From NCBI RefSeq assembly GCF_014200405.1, contig NZ_JACHBQ010000001.1, positions 3,782,001 to 3,846,000 of the forward strand: DNA of 64,000 nt. The letters run 5' to 3'. The DNA is from Cryobacterium roopkundense. GTDB taxonomy: Bacteria; Actinomycetota; Actinomycetes; Actinomycetales; Microbacteriaceae. The notes beneath the pieces were generated by a model. The model was not told the origin of the DNA, searched no databases, and was given only the letters and a program-made list of their open reading frames with translations. The first letter of the stretch is position 1. Each line of letters opens with the position of its first letter. A program made the position numbers and the translations under genes. Of the stretch, positions 8,697 to 17,508 are shown piece by piece.

Positions 8697-9593
8697 ATGG
8701 CACGCACCCCAGTCCCCCGCACCCGGGCTGCGTCAACCACCGAGGCACCGTCGGCCGCATCAGCCAACACCGCGTTCACCGTTGAATTCGAGGGTGTCGG
8801 CCGTTCCTTCACCTCGTATCCAGTGCTGCGCGACGTGTCCCTCACCGTACGGCCCGGCGAGGTCATCGCCATCCTCGGAACGAGCGGATGCGGCAAGTCG
8901 ACTCTGCTGCGAATCGCCGGCGGGCTTGACCACGCCAGTTCCGGATCCGTGCAGATCGACGGCACCCGGGTTGCCGGCATCGACGCCCGTTGCGCCGTGG
9001 GGTTCCAAGAACCCCGGCTTCTGCCCTGGCGCACCCTGGCCGCCAACGTGAGCCTCGGCCTGCCCGCCGGCACACCGCCGGCAGCGGGCCGCGCCCGGGT
9101 CGCCGAACTTCTCGAACTCGTGGGACTCACCGCCTTCGCGGAGCACCGACCCCGCGCGGTATCAGGGGGCATGGCCCAGCGCGCATCCCTGGCCAGGGCA
9201 CTCGCCCGAAACCCCGGTGTGCTTCTGCTCGACGAACCCTTCGGCGCCCTCGACGCCCTCACCCGCCTGCAAATGCAGGATCTTCTGCTCGACGTGCACG
9301 CGGCCGCCCCCACCACGATCCTGCTGGTGACCCACGACGTGGATGAGGCCCTGCAACTCGCCGACCGCATCATCCTGCTCGGCGCCGACGACGACATCGA
9401 TGACAGTTCGGGCCGTCGCACCGGCGCCACCATCGTGCAGCAGCTCGTGGTGCCCGGCGCACGACCCCGCGACCGCGGCTCTGCCGAACTCGCCGAACTG
9501 CGCGGTCGCCTTCTCGCCGGACTCGGCATCGACCGACACGGCGCAGCACGGGGTATCGCCGCCACGAGCACCATCCCCCTCTTCCCTTTCTAG
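8697..9593 (+). CDS. ABC transporter ATP-binding protein, SsuB/TauB type
   Basis: This 298-aa ATPase powers a nitrate/sulfonate/taurine-type importer. It shows Walker A GTSGCGKST, the Q-loop in FQEPRLLPWRTL (the RLLPW form typical of SsuB/TauB), signature VSGGMAQR, Walker B LLLDEPFG and the switch His in VTHDVDEAL. The ATG at 8697 begins a 26-residue Ala/Thr/Pro-rich leader before the conserved fold. Upstream in-frame sequence overlaps the divergent SDR gene and is not used. It is the first gene of a four-gene operon with the lipoprotein (9632), permease (10687) and acetyl-CoA synthetase (11617). The imported solute could be an alkanesulfonate, taurine or an unrelated small organic compound. 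Confidence 0.85.
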   Translation: MARTPVPRTRAASTTEAPSAASANTAFTVEFEGVGRSFTSYPVLRDVSLTVRPGEVIAILGTSGCGKSTLLRIAGGLDHASSGSVQIDGTRVAGIDARCAVGFQEPRLLPWRTLAANVSLGLPAGTPPAAGRARVAELLELVGLTAFAEHRPRAVSGGMAQRASLARALARNPGVLLLDEPFGALDALTRLQMQDLLLDVHAAAPTTILLVTHDVDEALQLADRIILLGADDDIDDSSGRRTGATIVQQLVVPGARPRDRGSAELAELRGRLLAGLGIDRHGAARGIAATSTIPLFPF

Positions 9594-9631
9594 TTCACCA
9601 ACTGCCCGCACGCACCACACAGGAGACAGTC

Positions 9632-10669
9632 ATGACCACACGACGATTCGTCACGACGGCGCTCATCGCCGGCGCCACCGCGGCCGCTCTGCTCCTGACG
9701 GGGTGCGTCGCGGGTGAGAACACGCCTGCCGCCGAGCCTGCTGCAGCCGGATCCGTCACCGAGGGCGGCACCCTCAACATCGACTTCGCCACCTACAACC
9801 CGCTCTCCCTCGTGATCAAGGAGAAGGGCTGGCTCGAAGACGCCCTCGCCGAGCAGGGCGTGGCCGTGAACTGGGTGCAGTCCGCCGGTTCCAACAAGGC
9901 CAACGAAGCACTGCGGGCGGGCGCCATCGATGTGGGTTCCACCGCGGGCTCCGCCGCGCTGCTGGCCCGGTCGAATGGTTCGCCCATCCAGGTAATCGAC
10001 ATCTTTTCCCAGCCGGAGTGGGCAGCCCTGGCCGTGCCTGCCGGCTCCTCAATCACGTCGGTGGCCGATCTGAAGGGCAAGCAGATCGCCGCCACCAAGG
10101 GAACCGACCCGTACTTCTTCCTGTTGCAGGCGCTCGAGGCCGAGGGCCTCACGCAGGACGACGTGACAGTTCAAAACCTGCAGCACGCGGACGGCTGGTC
10201 GGCCCTGCAGTCCGGCTCGGTAGACGCCTGGGCCGGGCTGGACCCGATCATGGCCGGCGCCGAGGGGGCCGGAGCCACGCTGGTGTACCGCAACGTGGAC
10301 TTCAACAGCTATGGCTTTCTGAACGCCACCGAGGCGTTCATCGCCGAGAAGCCCGATGTGGCGCAGACCGTGGTCAGCGTCTACGAGCACGCCCGCGCCT
10401 GGGCCCTCGCCAACCCCGAGGAGACCGCGCAGATCCTCTCCACGGTAGCCGGCCTCGACTTGGCGGTGGCCACGACTGTCATCACCGAGCGCAGCAACCT
10501 CGACGTGGACAACGTGCCCGGTGACGCTCAGCTGAGCGTGCTCGAGAAGATCGGCCCCACGTTCGTGGCCATCGGCGACGTGATCGACCAGGCCACGGTC
10601 GACGCCGCCCTGGACACCATCATCAACGACGAGTTCGCCACCCAGGCCGACCCGACCATCGTCAAGTAA
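9632..10669 (+). CDS. ABC transporter substrate-binding lipoprotein, SsuA/NMT1 type
   Basis: The 345-aa exported solute-binding protein starts with an Ala-rich signal peptide and a lipobox LLLTGC, with the lipidated Cys at about residue 25. The mature part has the NMT1/SsuA fold: FATYNPLSLVIKEKGWLED at the first lobe, AGAIDVGSTAGSAALLA and LKGKQIAATKGTDPYFFL. It captures the solute outside the membrane for the permease encoded 17 bp downstream. A ribosome site AGGAGA lies 7 bases before ATG 9632. No strictly diagnostic ligand residue allows me to choose between sulfonate, taurine or other ligands. Confidence 0.85.
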   Translation: MTTRRFVTTALIAGATAAALLLTGCVAGENTPAAEPAAAGSVTEGGTLNIDFATYNPLSLVIKEKGWLEDALAEQGVAVNWVQSAGSNKANEALRAGAIDVGSTAGSAALLARSNGSPIQVIDIFSQPEWAALAVPAGSSITSVADLKGKQIAATKGTDPYFFLLQALEAEGLTQDDVTVQNLQHADGWSALQSGSVDAWAGLDPIMAGAEGAGATLVYRNVDFNSYGFLNATEAFIAEKPDVAQTVVSVYEHARAWALANPEETAQILSTVAGLDLAVATTVITERSNLDVDNVPGDAQLSVLEKIGPTFVAIGDVIDQATVDAALDTIINDEFATQADPTIVK

Positions 10670-10686
10670 GCCGCAGGAGAGGGCAG

Positions 10687-11613
10687 ATGCCGAACCGGGA
10701 CACCATCACCACGAGCGAGTCGGCGCGCGTCGGGCTGCTCGGCGCGCCTGGCGAGCTCGTCGCGCCGACTGCCGCGGTGAGGGCTAGGCCCGAGGTGGCG
10801 GCTCGCACCGAGCGATCCGAACGGCGCGAGCAGAGCCGCAGCGGACGGCATCCGCTCACCGCGCGTCGCTGGTTCCGAGTGACAGCGGGGGCGGTGCTGC
10901 CGTTGATTCTGCTCCTCGTCTGGCAGCTCTCCACCGCACTGGGATTGGTCAGCACCGCCCAATTGCCGTCTCCCGAGATGGTGGGGGCGGCCGGGCTCGA
11001 CCTGGCGCAGCGCGGGTTGCTCGGGCAGTATGCGGCAATTTCCACCCAGCGCGTGCTCGTGGGCTTCGCCATCGGCTCGGTGCTCGGCCTCGCGTTCGGT
11101 GCCCTGGTCGGCCTGTCCAAGGCCTCGGACGCCTTCTTCGCCCCGACCCTCGGCGCCATTCGCGCCGTTCCCTCGCTCGCCTGGATTCCGCTGCTGCTGC
11201 TCTGGCTCGGCATCCAGGAAGATTCCAAGATCACCCTGATTGCCATCGGCGCGTTCTTCCCCGTGTACACCACCGTCGCTTCGTCACTCAGACACGTCGA
11301 CCGGCAGCTCGTCGAGGCGGGGCGCGCGTTCGGGCTCAACGGCCTGAAGCTCTTCCTCGTGGTTCAGTTGCCCGCCGTCATCCCCTCGGTCATCTCCGGG
11401 CTGCGGCTCGCACTCGCCCAGGCGTGGTTGTTCCTGGTGGCGGCTGAGCTCATCGCGTCGTCGATGGGGCTCGGCTTTCTGCTCATCGAATCGCAGAACA
11501 ACGGACGCATCGACCGGATCTTCCTCGCCATCATCATGCTCGCCGTTCTCGGCAAGCTGACGGATGCCCTCGTGGGCGTCTTCGAGACGTGGGCCAACAA
11601 GAAATGGGCCTGA
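10687..11613 (+). CDS. ABC transporter permease, SsuC/TauC type
   Basis: This 308-aa inner-membrane subunit starts with about 60 hydrophilic residues rich in Arg and Glu, longer than usual. About six membrane helices follow. The coupling EAA loop is visible as EAGRAFGLNGLKLFLVVQLPAVIPSVISG (residues 216-244), the piece that contacts the ATPase. The ATG at 10687 follows AGGAGAGGGCAG. The stop is only 3 bp from the start of the acetyl-CoA synthetase gene, so the two are very likely co-translated. Confidence 0.85.
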   Translation: MPNRDTITTSESARVGLLGAPGELVAPTAAVRARPEVAARTERSERREQSRSGRHPLTARRWFRVTAGAVLPLILLLVWQLSTALGLVSTAQLPSPEMVGAAGLDLAQRGLLGQYAAISTQRVLVGFAIGSVLGLAFGALVGLSKASDAFFAPTLGAIRAVPSLAWIPLLLLWLGIQEDSKITLIAIGAFFPVYTTVASSLRHVDRQLVEAGRAFGLNGLKLFLVVQLPAVIPSVISGLRLALAQAWLFLVAAELIASSMGLGFLLIESQNNGRIDRIFLAIIMLAVLGKLTDALVGVFETWANKKWA

Positions 11614-11616
11614 ACT

Positions 11617-13644
11617 ATGACTGACACCCAGCACACCATCCGCAACCTGCTTACTGAGACGCGCACGTATCCGGCCCCGGCGGGGTTCGCCGCGCAGGCG
11701 AACGTCGACGCGAGCTGGTGGGAGCGCGCGGCCGCCGACCCGATCGCGTTCTGGACAGAGCAGGCGGCCCGTCTCGAGTGGCAGGAGCCCTGGCACACCG
11801 CCCACACGTGGCAACCGGCTCTCCCCGACGCCGACGGCGTGCTGTCCATTCCGAAAGCGGAATGGTTCGCCGGCGGAAAGCTCAACGTGGCCGTGAACTG
11901 CGTCGACCGCCATGTGACCGCGGGCAGGGGCGACAAGGTGGCGTTCCACTTCGAGGGCGAGCCCGGCGACCGGCGCACGATCTCGTATGCCGACCTCGAA
12001 CGCGAGGTGAACCGGGCCGCGAACGCACTGACCGACCTCGGCATCGTGCAGGGTGACCGCGTGGTGCTCTACCTGCCGGTGATTCCCGAGACCATCATCA
12101 TCACCCTCGCCATCGCCCGCATCGGCGCCATCCACTCCCTTGTATTCGGCGGCTTCTCCGCGGAAGCCCTGCGCTTCCGGGTCGAAGACACCGGAGCGAA
12201 GCTTCTCGTGACCACCGACGGCCAATACCGTCGCGGCAAGGCTGTGCCCGTGAAGGCCGCCGCAGATGAGGCCGTGGCCGGGGTGAGTTCGATCGAGCAC
12301 GTGCTCGTGGTGCGCCGCACCGGAGACGAAACTCCCGACGTCCCTTGGACCGCGGGCCGCGACGTGTGGTGGCACGACGTCGTCGACCCCGCGTCCGAAA
12401 TTCACGTTCCGGGATACTTCGACGCCGAAACTCCGCTGTTCATCATCTACACGTCGGGCACGACCGGCAAGCCCAAGGGCCTGGTGCATACGAGCGGCGG
12501 CTACCTCGTTCACGCCAGTTGGAGCCACTGGGCCGTGTTCGACGCCAAGGAGACCGACGTGCACTGGTGCACCGCCGACCTCGCGTGGGTCACGGCGCAC
12601 ACCTACGTGCACTACGGCCCGCTCTCAAACGGCACAACGTCGGTGATCTACGAGGGCACACTCAACACGCCGCATCCCGGACGGCATCTTGAGATCATCC
12701 AACGGTACGGCGTGACCACGTATTACACGGCACCGACCCTGATCCGGACGTTCATGACGTGGTTTCCGAACGGCTGGCCGAGCGAATTCGACCTGTCCAG
12801 CATCCGCTTGCTCGGCACCGTGGGTGAGGCGATCAACCCGGAAGCCTGGGTGTGGTTCCGGGAGAATTTCGGTGCAGGCAGCGCGCCCATCGTCGACACC
12901 TGGTGGCAGTCCGAGACCGGGGCCACCATCATGTCGCCGCTGCCGGGTGTGAGCACCCTCAAGCCCGGTTCGGCCCTGCGGGCCATTCCCGGCCTCAGCA
13001 CGCTCGTGGTCGACGACGCCGGGCGGCAGGTGCCGTATGGTTCCGGCGGGTACCTCGTGATCGACGGCATGTGGCCGGGACTCGCCCGCACGGTGTGGGG
13101 CAACCCGGAGCGCTACCGCGACTCCTACTGGGCGCGTTTCGCCGAGCAGGGCTACTTCTTCTCGGGCGACGGCGCGAAATACGACGACGACGGCGACATC
13201 TGGCTGCTCGGCCGGGTCGACGACGTGATCAACGTGTCAGGGCACCGGCTCTCGACCATCGAGATCGAATCGGCGCTCGTGGCGCACCCCGCTGTCGGCG
13301 AGGCCGGTGTGGTGGGCGTGAGCGATCCGACCACTGGCGAGGGCATCGCCGCCTTCGTCATCCCGGCCGTGTCCCCGCAGGACGCCGAAAGTGTTCAGGC
13401 TTGGCTTGACCTGCGGGCCGAGCTCGCGCCGCTCCTGCGCGCACACATCACCCACGAGATCGGCGCCATCGCGAAGCCCCGCGACGTATTCCTGGTGCCG
13501 GACCTGCCCAAGACCCGCTCGGGCAAAATCATGCGTCGGCTGCTCGGCGATATTGTGGACGGTCGACCGCTCGGGGATGTCTCGTCGCTGCAGGAGGAGA
13601 GCGCCCCGCGCCGGATCGCCGAGATCGTGGCGGCCGCTATATGA
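11617..13644 (+). CDS. acs: acetyl-CoA synthetase (AMP-forming)
   Basis: The 675-aa enzyme activates acetate to acetyl-CoA via acetyl-AMP. It has the ACS N-terminal cap (WHTAHTWQPA region), the P-loop YTSGTTGKPKGLVHT near residue 285, the WWQSETG motif, the YFFSGDGAKYDDDGDIW hinge region and the C-terminal KTRSGKIMRRLL. The lysine of that last motif is the residue acetylated by Pat-type enzymes in this family. Size is normal (about 650 aa). It is the last gene of the importer operon, 3 bp after the permease, which suggests that the imported solute yields acetate or another short acid. Propionate activation by the same protein is possible. The stop overlaps the convergent gene at 13637 by 8 bp. 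Confidence 0.9.
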   Translation: MTDTQHTIRNLLTETRTYPAPAGFAAQANVDASWWERAAADPIAFWTEQAARLEWQEPWHTAHTWQPALPDADGVLSIPKAEWFAGGKLNVAVNCVDRHVTAGRGDKVAFHFEGEPGDRRTISYADLEREVNRAANALTDLGIVQGDRVVLYLPVIPETIIITLAIARIGAIHSLVFGGFSAEALRFRVEDTGAKLLVTTDGQYRRGKAVPVKAAADEAVAGVSSIEHVLVVRRTGDETPDVPWTAGRDVWWHDVVDPASEIHVPGYFDAETPLFIIYTSGTTGKPKGLVHTSGGYLVHASWSHWAVFDAKETDVHWCTADLAWVTAHTYVHYGPLSNGTTSVIYEGTLNTPHPGRHLEIIQRYGVTTYYTAPTLIRTFMTWFPNGWPSEFDLSSIRLLGTVGEAINPEAWVWFRENFGAGSAPIVDTWWQSETGATIMSPLPGVSTLKPGSALRAIPGLSTLVVDDAGRQVPYGSGGYLVIDGMWPGLARTVWGNPERYRDSYWARFAEQGYFFSGDGAKYDDDGDIWLLGRVDDVINVSGHRLSTIEIESALVAHPAVGEAGVVGVSDPTTGEGIAAFVIPAVSPQDAESVQAWLDLRAELAPLLRAHITHEIGAIAKPRDVFLVPDLPKTRSGKIMRRLLGDIVDGRPLGDVSSLQEESAPRRIAEIVAAAI

Positions 13645-14044
13645 ACATCAGGACAAAGCCGAAGATAGCGGCTATGACCCCCACGCCCACGAGGATGAGC
13701 CCGGTCAGGCGCAACGCCCGCCCATCGTGGCTCGGATCGTCCGTGCGGCAGCGGTCCGGCGAGCGCGGCACAAACCAGACTGGGATGTCGTCGCCCGGCA
13801 CGAGGCCCTGCGACTCATGGGTGTTCTGGTGTCCGGCGTGCACGTCGCCCTCACCATCGAACCAGCGAATGACCGTTCCGGACTTGGACACGGCGATCAC
13901 GCCATCCGTTTTGACCCAGCGATGACTGACCCCGCGCACGATGAGCCCCGTGATCAACAGCGGCACTCCAGCAGCAAGGCCCACGAGCGTCAGGATCTCG
14001 CTGATGATGCCGGCCATCGAGTTTCCGTCCAACACGCCCGCCAT
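13637..14044 (-). CDS. small two-helix membrane protein, DUF3592-like
   Basis: This is a 135-aa protein with one membrane helix near the N-terminus (LVGLAAGVPLLITGLIV), a soluble middle of about 70 residues (TDGVIAVSKSG..VRWFDGEGDVH), and a C-terminal helix (LTGLILVGVGVIAAIFGFVLMF). The two helices flanking a beta-rich soluble segment resemble DUF3592-type proteins, whose role is not known. Two starts are possible: ATG 14044, or ATG 14017, which is preceded by GGACGG at a better distance. Sequence further upstream in the same frame is not protein-like. It converges with acs and shares 8 bp with it. Confidence 0.6.
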   Translation of the reverse strand: MAGVLDGNSMAGIISEILTLVGLAAGVPLLITGLIVRGVSHRWVKTDGVIAVSKSGTVIRWFDGEGDVHAGHQNTHESQGLVPGDDIPVWFVPRSPDRCRTDDPSHDGRALRLTGLILVGVGVIAAIFGFVLMFI

Positions 14045-14279
14045 CCGTAATCGATATCCCTGTGAGTTCCTGTGACTAAATGTTATCGGCTTCGGTGGCG
14101 CGCATCTGCTCCCGTCCGCTGCTGCAGTTGTTTGCGCCGGCCGTTGCCTGCACCGAAGTCTGAAACTGCACGATGCGCGCTGTCCGGATGGCGCCGGCAT
14201 GACGTTGCTGCCCTGAGGACGTTCGACGCAACCCGAGTGAGATACTCGACTTACGCGCCAAGTAACAGGAGTCACCGCA

Positions 14280-15428
14280 ATGTCGAGCACGAAACCCGCC
14301 ACGTTCGCCGAGGCACGCCTCATCCGCTGGCAGGAAGACGGGGCCGAGCATTCGGCGCTGTGGCGATCAGAGAGCGGCTGGGAACCGCCGAAACGCGTGG
14401 TGCTGGCCGACGACAGTCTGACGGCCGATGCGGCCTACCGGCTCGCGGCATCCGGCACCGGTATGTTGTGGCGCGGTGACTTTCACAACGCCCGCCAGCT
14501 GCTGAGCGCGCTCGCCCGCCGCGTCGACAGAGGGCAGCGAGGCAGGGACCGTGACCTGACGGCGGCCTTCCGCCGACACCGCACGGAGGCCGTGCGACGA
14601 GCTCACCTGCTCGGTCTGCTGCTGATCCCTCTCGACGCCGACTTCGCTGTGCCGCTGCGACGGGCGCCCGATGTGCGGCAGGCCTGCCTGGAGACCTACG
14701 GCGCGGCATCCGTCGACTCGGTTGTGGCACTGCGGGAGCTGATGGGTGTGATCGGCGCGCATGAATGGCGCACGAAGGGCGTGGAGATCGCGGCCCTTGG
14801 CGAGCGCATCCACCCGCACTACGGAGTGTTCTCGCCCATTCGCGGCGAGTATCTCGACCTCGTAAACACGGCTCCGCTGCCCGGCACCGCACTCGCCTTC
14901 GACATCGGAACCGGCACCGGGGTGCTCTCGGCCATTCTCGCCAGCCGCGGTGTTCAGCGCGTGGTCGGCACCGACCAGGACTCCCGCGCGCTCGCCTGCG
15001 CCCGGGAGAACGTAACCCGGCTCGGCTACGGCGGCAGGGTCGACATCGTGGAGGCCGACCTGTTCCCCGCCGGGCGAGCCCAGCTTGTGGTGTGCAACCC
15101 CCCATGGATTCCTGCGCCCGCCGTCACCTCGACCGACTTCGCCGTGTACGACCCGGACAGCCGCATGCTGCGCGGCTTTCTCTCCGGCCTCGCCGACCAC
15201 CTCGAACCCGGCGGGGAGGGCTGGCTCATCATCTCGGACATCGCCGAGCGACTGGGCCTTCGCTCGCGCGGTCAACTTCTCGACATGATCGAAGACGCCG
15301 GGCTCGTTGTCGTGGCTCGCCTGGACACCCGCCCCGAGCATGCGCGGGCCTTCGACAAGACCGATCCCCTGCACGCCGCGCGCTCCGCCGAGGTCACATC
15401 GCTCTGGCGCCTGAGCGCGTTGGTCTAG
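14280..15428 (+). CDS. class I SAM-dependent methyltransferase (PrmC/HemK-like fold)
   Basis: This 382-aa protein has an N-terminal domain of about 190 residues I do not recognise, followed by a Rossmann methyltransferase domain. Motif I is FDIGTGTGVLSAIL near residue 205, an acidic strand end reads VGTDQDSRAL, and the NPPW motif sits in LVVCNPPWIPAP. NPPW/NPPY is the hallmark of enzymes methylating amide or amino nitrogens (PrmC, RsmC, adenine-N6 enzymes), so a rRNA, protein or DNA nitrogen is the likely target. The ATG at 14280 follows AACAGGAGTCACCGCA. The stop is 2 bp before the next gene, so translation is probably coupled. Confidence 0.8.
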   Translation: MSSTKPATFAEARLIRWQEDGAEHSALWRSESGWEPPKRVVLADDSLTADAAYRLAASGTGMLWRGDFHNARQLLSALARRVDRGQRGRDRDLTAAFRRHRTEAVRRAHLLGLLLIPLDADFAVPLRRAPDVRQACLETYGAASVDSVVALRELMGVIGAHEWRTKGVEIAALGERIHPHYGVFSPIRGEYLDLVNTAPLPGTALAFDIGTGTGVLSAILASRGVQRVVGTDQDSRALACARENVTRLGYGGRVDIVEADLFPAGRAQLVVCNPPWIPAPAVTSTDFAVYDPDSRMLRGFLSGLADHLEPGGEGWLIISDIAERLGLRSRGQLLDMIEDAGLVVVARLDTRPEHARAFDKTDPLHAARSAEVTSLWRLSALV

Positions 15429-15430
15429 CA

Positions 15431-16777
15431 ATGGCTCCGGCAGAGCTGCGTGTCACCTCGGGCCGTTCCGCGCGCCTCGACGCGCTTCCGTTTACGCGCG
15501 AGCACCGCAAGCTGCTCGTGGGTTCCGGCACGGGCTGGGCCCTCGACGCCATGGACGTGGGGCTCATCTCCTTCGTGCTCGCCCAGCTCAACGTGCAGTG
15601 GCAGGCCACGAGCACGGAGCTCTCTTTCATCGCCTCATCGGGCTTCCTGGGCATGGCCATCGGCGCCGGCCTCGGCGGTCTGCTCGCCGACCGCATCGGT
15701 CGCCGTCAGGTCTTCGCCCTCACTCTCCTTATATATGGGCTCGCCACCGGCGCATCCGCGCTTTCGGGAACCATCGCGGTGCTCATCGCCTGGCGCTTCG
15801 TAGTGGGCCTCGGCCTCGGCGCCGAACTTCCGGTGGCCTCAACGCTTGTGAGCGAATTCGCGCCGCCACGCATCCGCGGTCGCATCATCGTGATTCTCGA
15901 GTCGTTCTGGGCCGTCGGCTGGACGCTCGCCGCCGTGATCGGTTTTCTGATGGTGCCGGCCTCAGCGGATGGCTGGCGTTGGGCTCTGGCCATCGGCGCC
16001 GCTCCCGCGGTCTATGCCGTTGTCGTGAGACTGGGGCTGCCGGAATCGGTGCGGTTTCTCGAGTCGAGGGGGCGCCACCGGGAGGCGGAGGCGACCGTGC
16101 GACGCTTCGAGAAGTCGGCCGGGGTGGCCGCGCCGGGCGCCGAGGTTGCTGCCCAGGCTCCTGCTCCGGTTGCCGTAGTGAAACCGCGGGTCTCCGCCCT
16201 CTGGTCTCCGGGGCTCCGGCGTCGCACCGGCGCGCTCTGGCTTGTCTGGTTCTGCGTCAACTTCTCCTACTACGGCGCATTCATCTGGCTGCCGACCATC
16301 CTCGTGGCGTCGGGCTTCTCCCTGGTGCGGTCGTTCGCGTACACGCTGATCATCACCGTGGCCCAGCTGCCGGGCTACGCGGCATCCGCTTACCTGATCG
16401 AACGCTGGGGCCGCCGCCGCACGCTCGCGGTGTTCCTGGCCGGGTCGGCTGTCTCCGCCGTGCTGTTCGGCCTCGCGGGCGACACCACGCAGGTGATCGG
16501 TGCGGGCATGCTGCTCTCGTTCTTCAACCTCGGGGCGTGGGGAGCGCTGTACGCGGTGACTCCCGAAATTTATCCCACCGGCATCCGTGCCACTGGCGCC
16601 GGCTGGGCGGCGGGAATCGGGCGCATCGCCGCCATTCTGGCTCCGCTCGCGGTGCCGCTGCTGCGCGATATGGGCGGCACGGGCCTGCTGTTCGCGGTGT
16701 TCGCCGCCTTCTTCGTGGTGGCCGCCCTCGGGGCCTTCGGCCTGCCCGAAAAGCAGGGCGAGGCCCTCGAGGACTGA
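15431..16777 (+). CDS. MFS transporter, metabolite:H+ symporter (NiaP/aromatic-acid type)
   Basis: This is a 448-aa, twelve-helix major facilitator. The first helix reads GTGWALDAMDVGLISFVL, characteristic of the aromatic acid/niacin:H+ symporter branch. Loop 2-3 has GLLADRIGRRQVF and loop 8-9 has YLIERWGRRRTLA. A helix 11 region motif TPEIYPTGIRATG is also typical. Candidate substrates are nicotinate, benzoate-like acids or sugars acids; sequence alone does not decide. The ATG at 15431 is 2 bp after the methyltransferase stop. The gene converges with the broken lipoprotein gene 13 bp downstream. Confidence 0.85.
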   Translation: MAPAELRVTSGRSARLDALPFTREHRKLLVGSGTGWALDAMDVGLISFVLAQLNVQWQATSTELSFIASSGFLGMAIGAGLGGLLADRIGRRQVFALTLLIYGLATGASALSGTIAVLIAWRFVVGLGLGAELPVASTLVSEFAPPRIRGRIIVILESFWAVGWTLAAVIGFLMVPASADGWRWALAIGAAPAVYAVVVRLGLPESVRFLESRGRHREAEATVRRFEKSAGVAAPGAEVAAQAPAPVAVVKPRVSALWSPGLRRRTGALWLVWFCVNFSYYGAFIWLPTILVASGFSLVRSFAYTLIITVAQLPGYAASAYLIERWGRRRTLAVFLAGSAVSAVLFGLAGDTTQVIGAGMLLSFFNLGAWGALYAVTPEIYPTGIRATGAGWAAGIGRIAAILAPLAVPLLRDMGGTGLLFAVFAAFFVVAALGAFGLPEKQGEALED

Positions 16778-16790
16778 AGCGCCCACTGCA

Positions 16791-17467
16791 TCAACTTTTT
16801 GCCAAGTGGTAGCCGCTGAGGCTGGTGCGTCCGCCCACCACGTAGTCGCCGTCTCCCACGTCGATGCCGGCCATGTCGATGCCGCCCGGCGAGAACACGT
16901 CCGAGTGCAGGTCACCCCGATTGCCGTCGCACGGGTAGACGTCATTTCCCGCAGTGAACCTCACCATGTCTGCGGATCGGTCTCCAGGCTGGTCAGCCGA
17001 AACCCCGTCCCGGTATGTGGAGCAAACGTAGATCCCTCTCTTGGGTACGCGCGATTGGACGCCGGTCAGCAGTTCGAGTGTAACCACCGTTCCGCCGACG
17101 TCGACCGGTCGCTGCGTTGAGCGACTGTAAAACGATGAATCCCTCGCAAAGGCCGTCGTCGGGTCGTCCCCGAGCGGCACGGTCCATTCAATCCTTCCGG
17201 TTTGCCTGTCTACCCCGATGAGATCCATGTCAAGATGAGAAAAGCTGAAGTCGGCATTGTCCTCGCACCGACCAGGTCTGCCGTCACCGTCCAGGCGGGG
17301 CTGATCTCTGACTCAAAGTCACCAGCCGCCAGCGCAGGCACGCCGGCGCATCCGTTTAACAGACACCCGCCGACGGCGAGCAGTATGGCGAACGCCGAAC
17401 CCTTGATCGGAAACGGATGCGTGCGCACGGTGACCTCCAGACTGGGCCGAGAATGCCTCAGCTCCAA
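16791..17467 (-). pseudogene. lipoprotein gene broken by a 1-bp frameshift
   Basis: Two minus-strand reading frames abut here. The first, from 17467, encodes a signal peptide with lipobox CLLNGCAG and stops at 17210. The second, open from about 17305 to the stop at 16791, encodes a soluble domain with LIGVDRQTGRIEW, a phrase of outer-membrane-type or PQQ-like beta-propeller proteins. Adding one base to the G run at 17297-17300 joins them: ..SEIS-PRLDGDGRPGRCEDNADF.. The intact product would be about 225 aa. Either the gene is inactivated or the run of Gs was miscounted. I do not recognise a function; the tail has Cys pairs and an acidic GIDVGDGDYVVGG. Confidence 0.6.
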
Positions 17468-17508
17468 CGGTGGAGAGAGTGCCCCGAGAACGCGGGTTCC
17501 CGCTTCCC

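Noticed and set aside
11284..12612. 442-codon minus frame across the permease and acs genes
   Set aside because: It spans two real genes in antisense and has biased His/Gly/Arg content.
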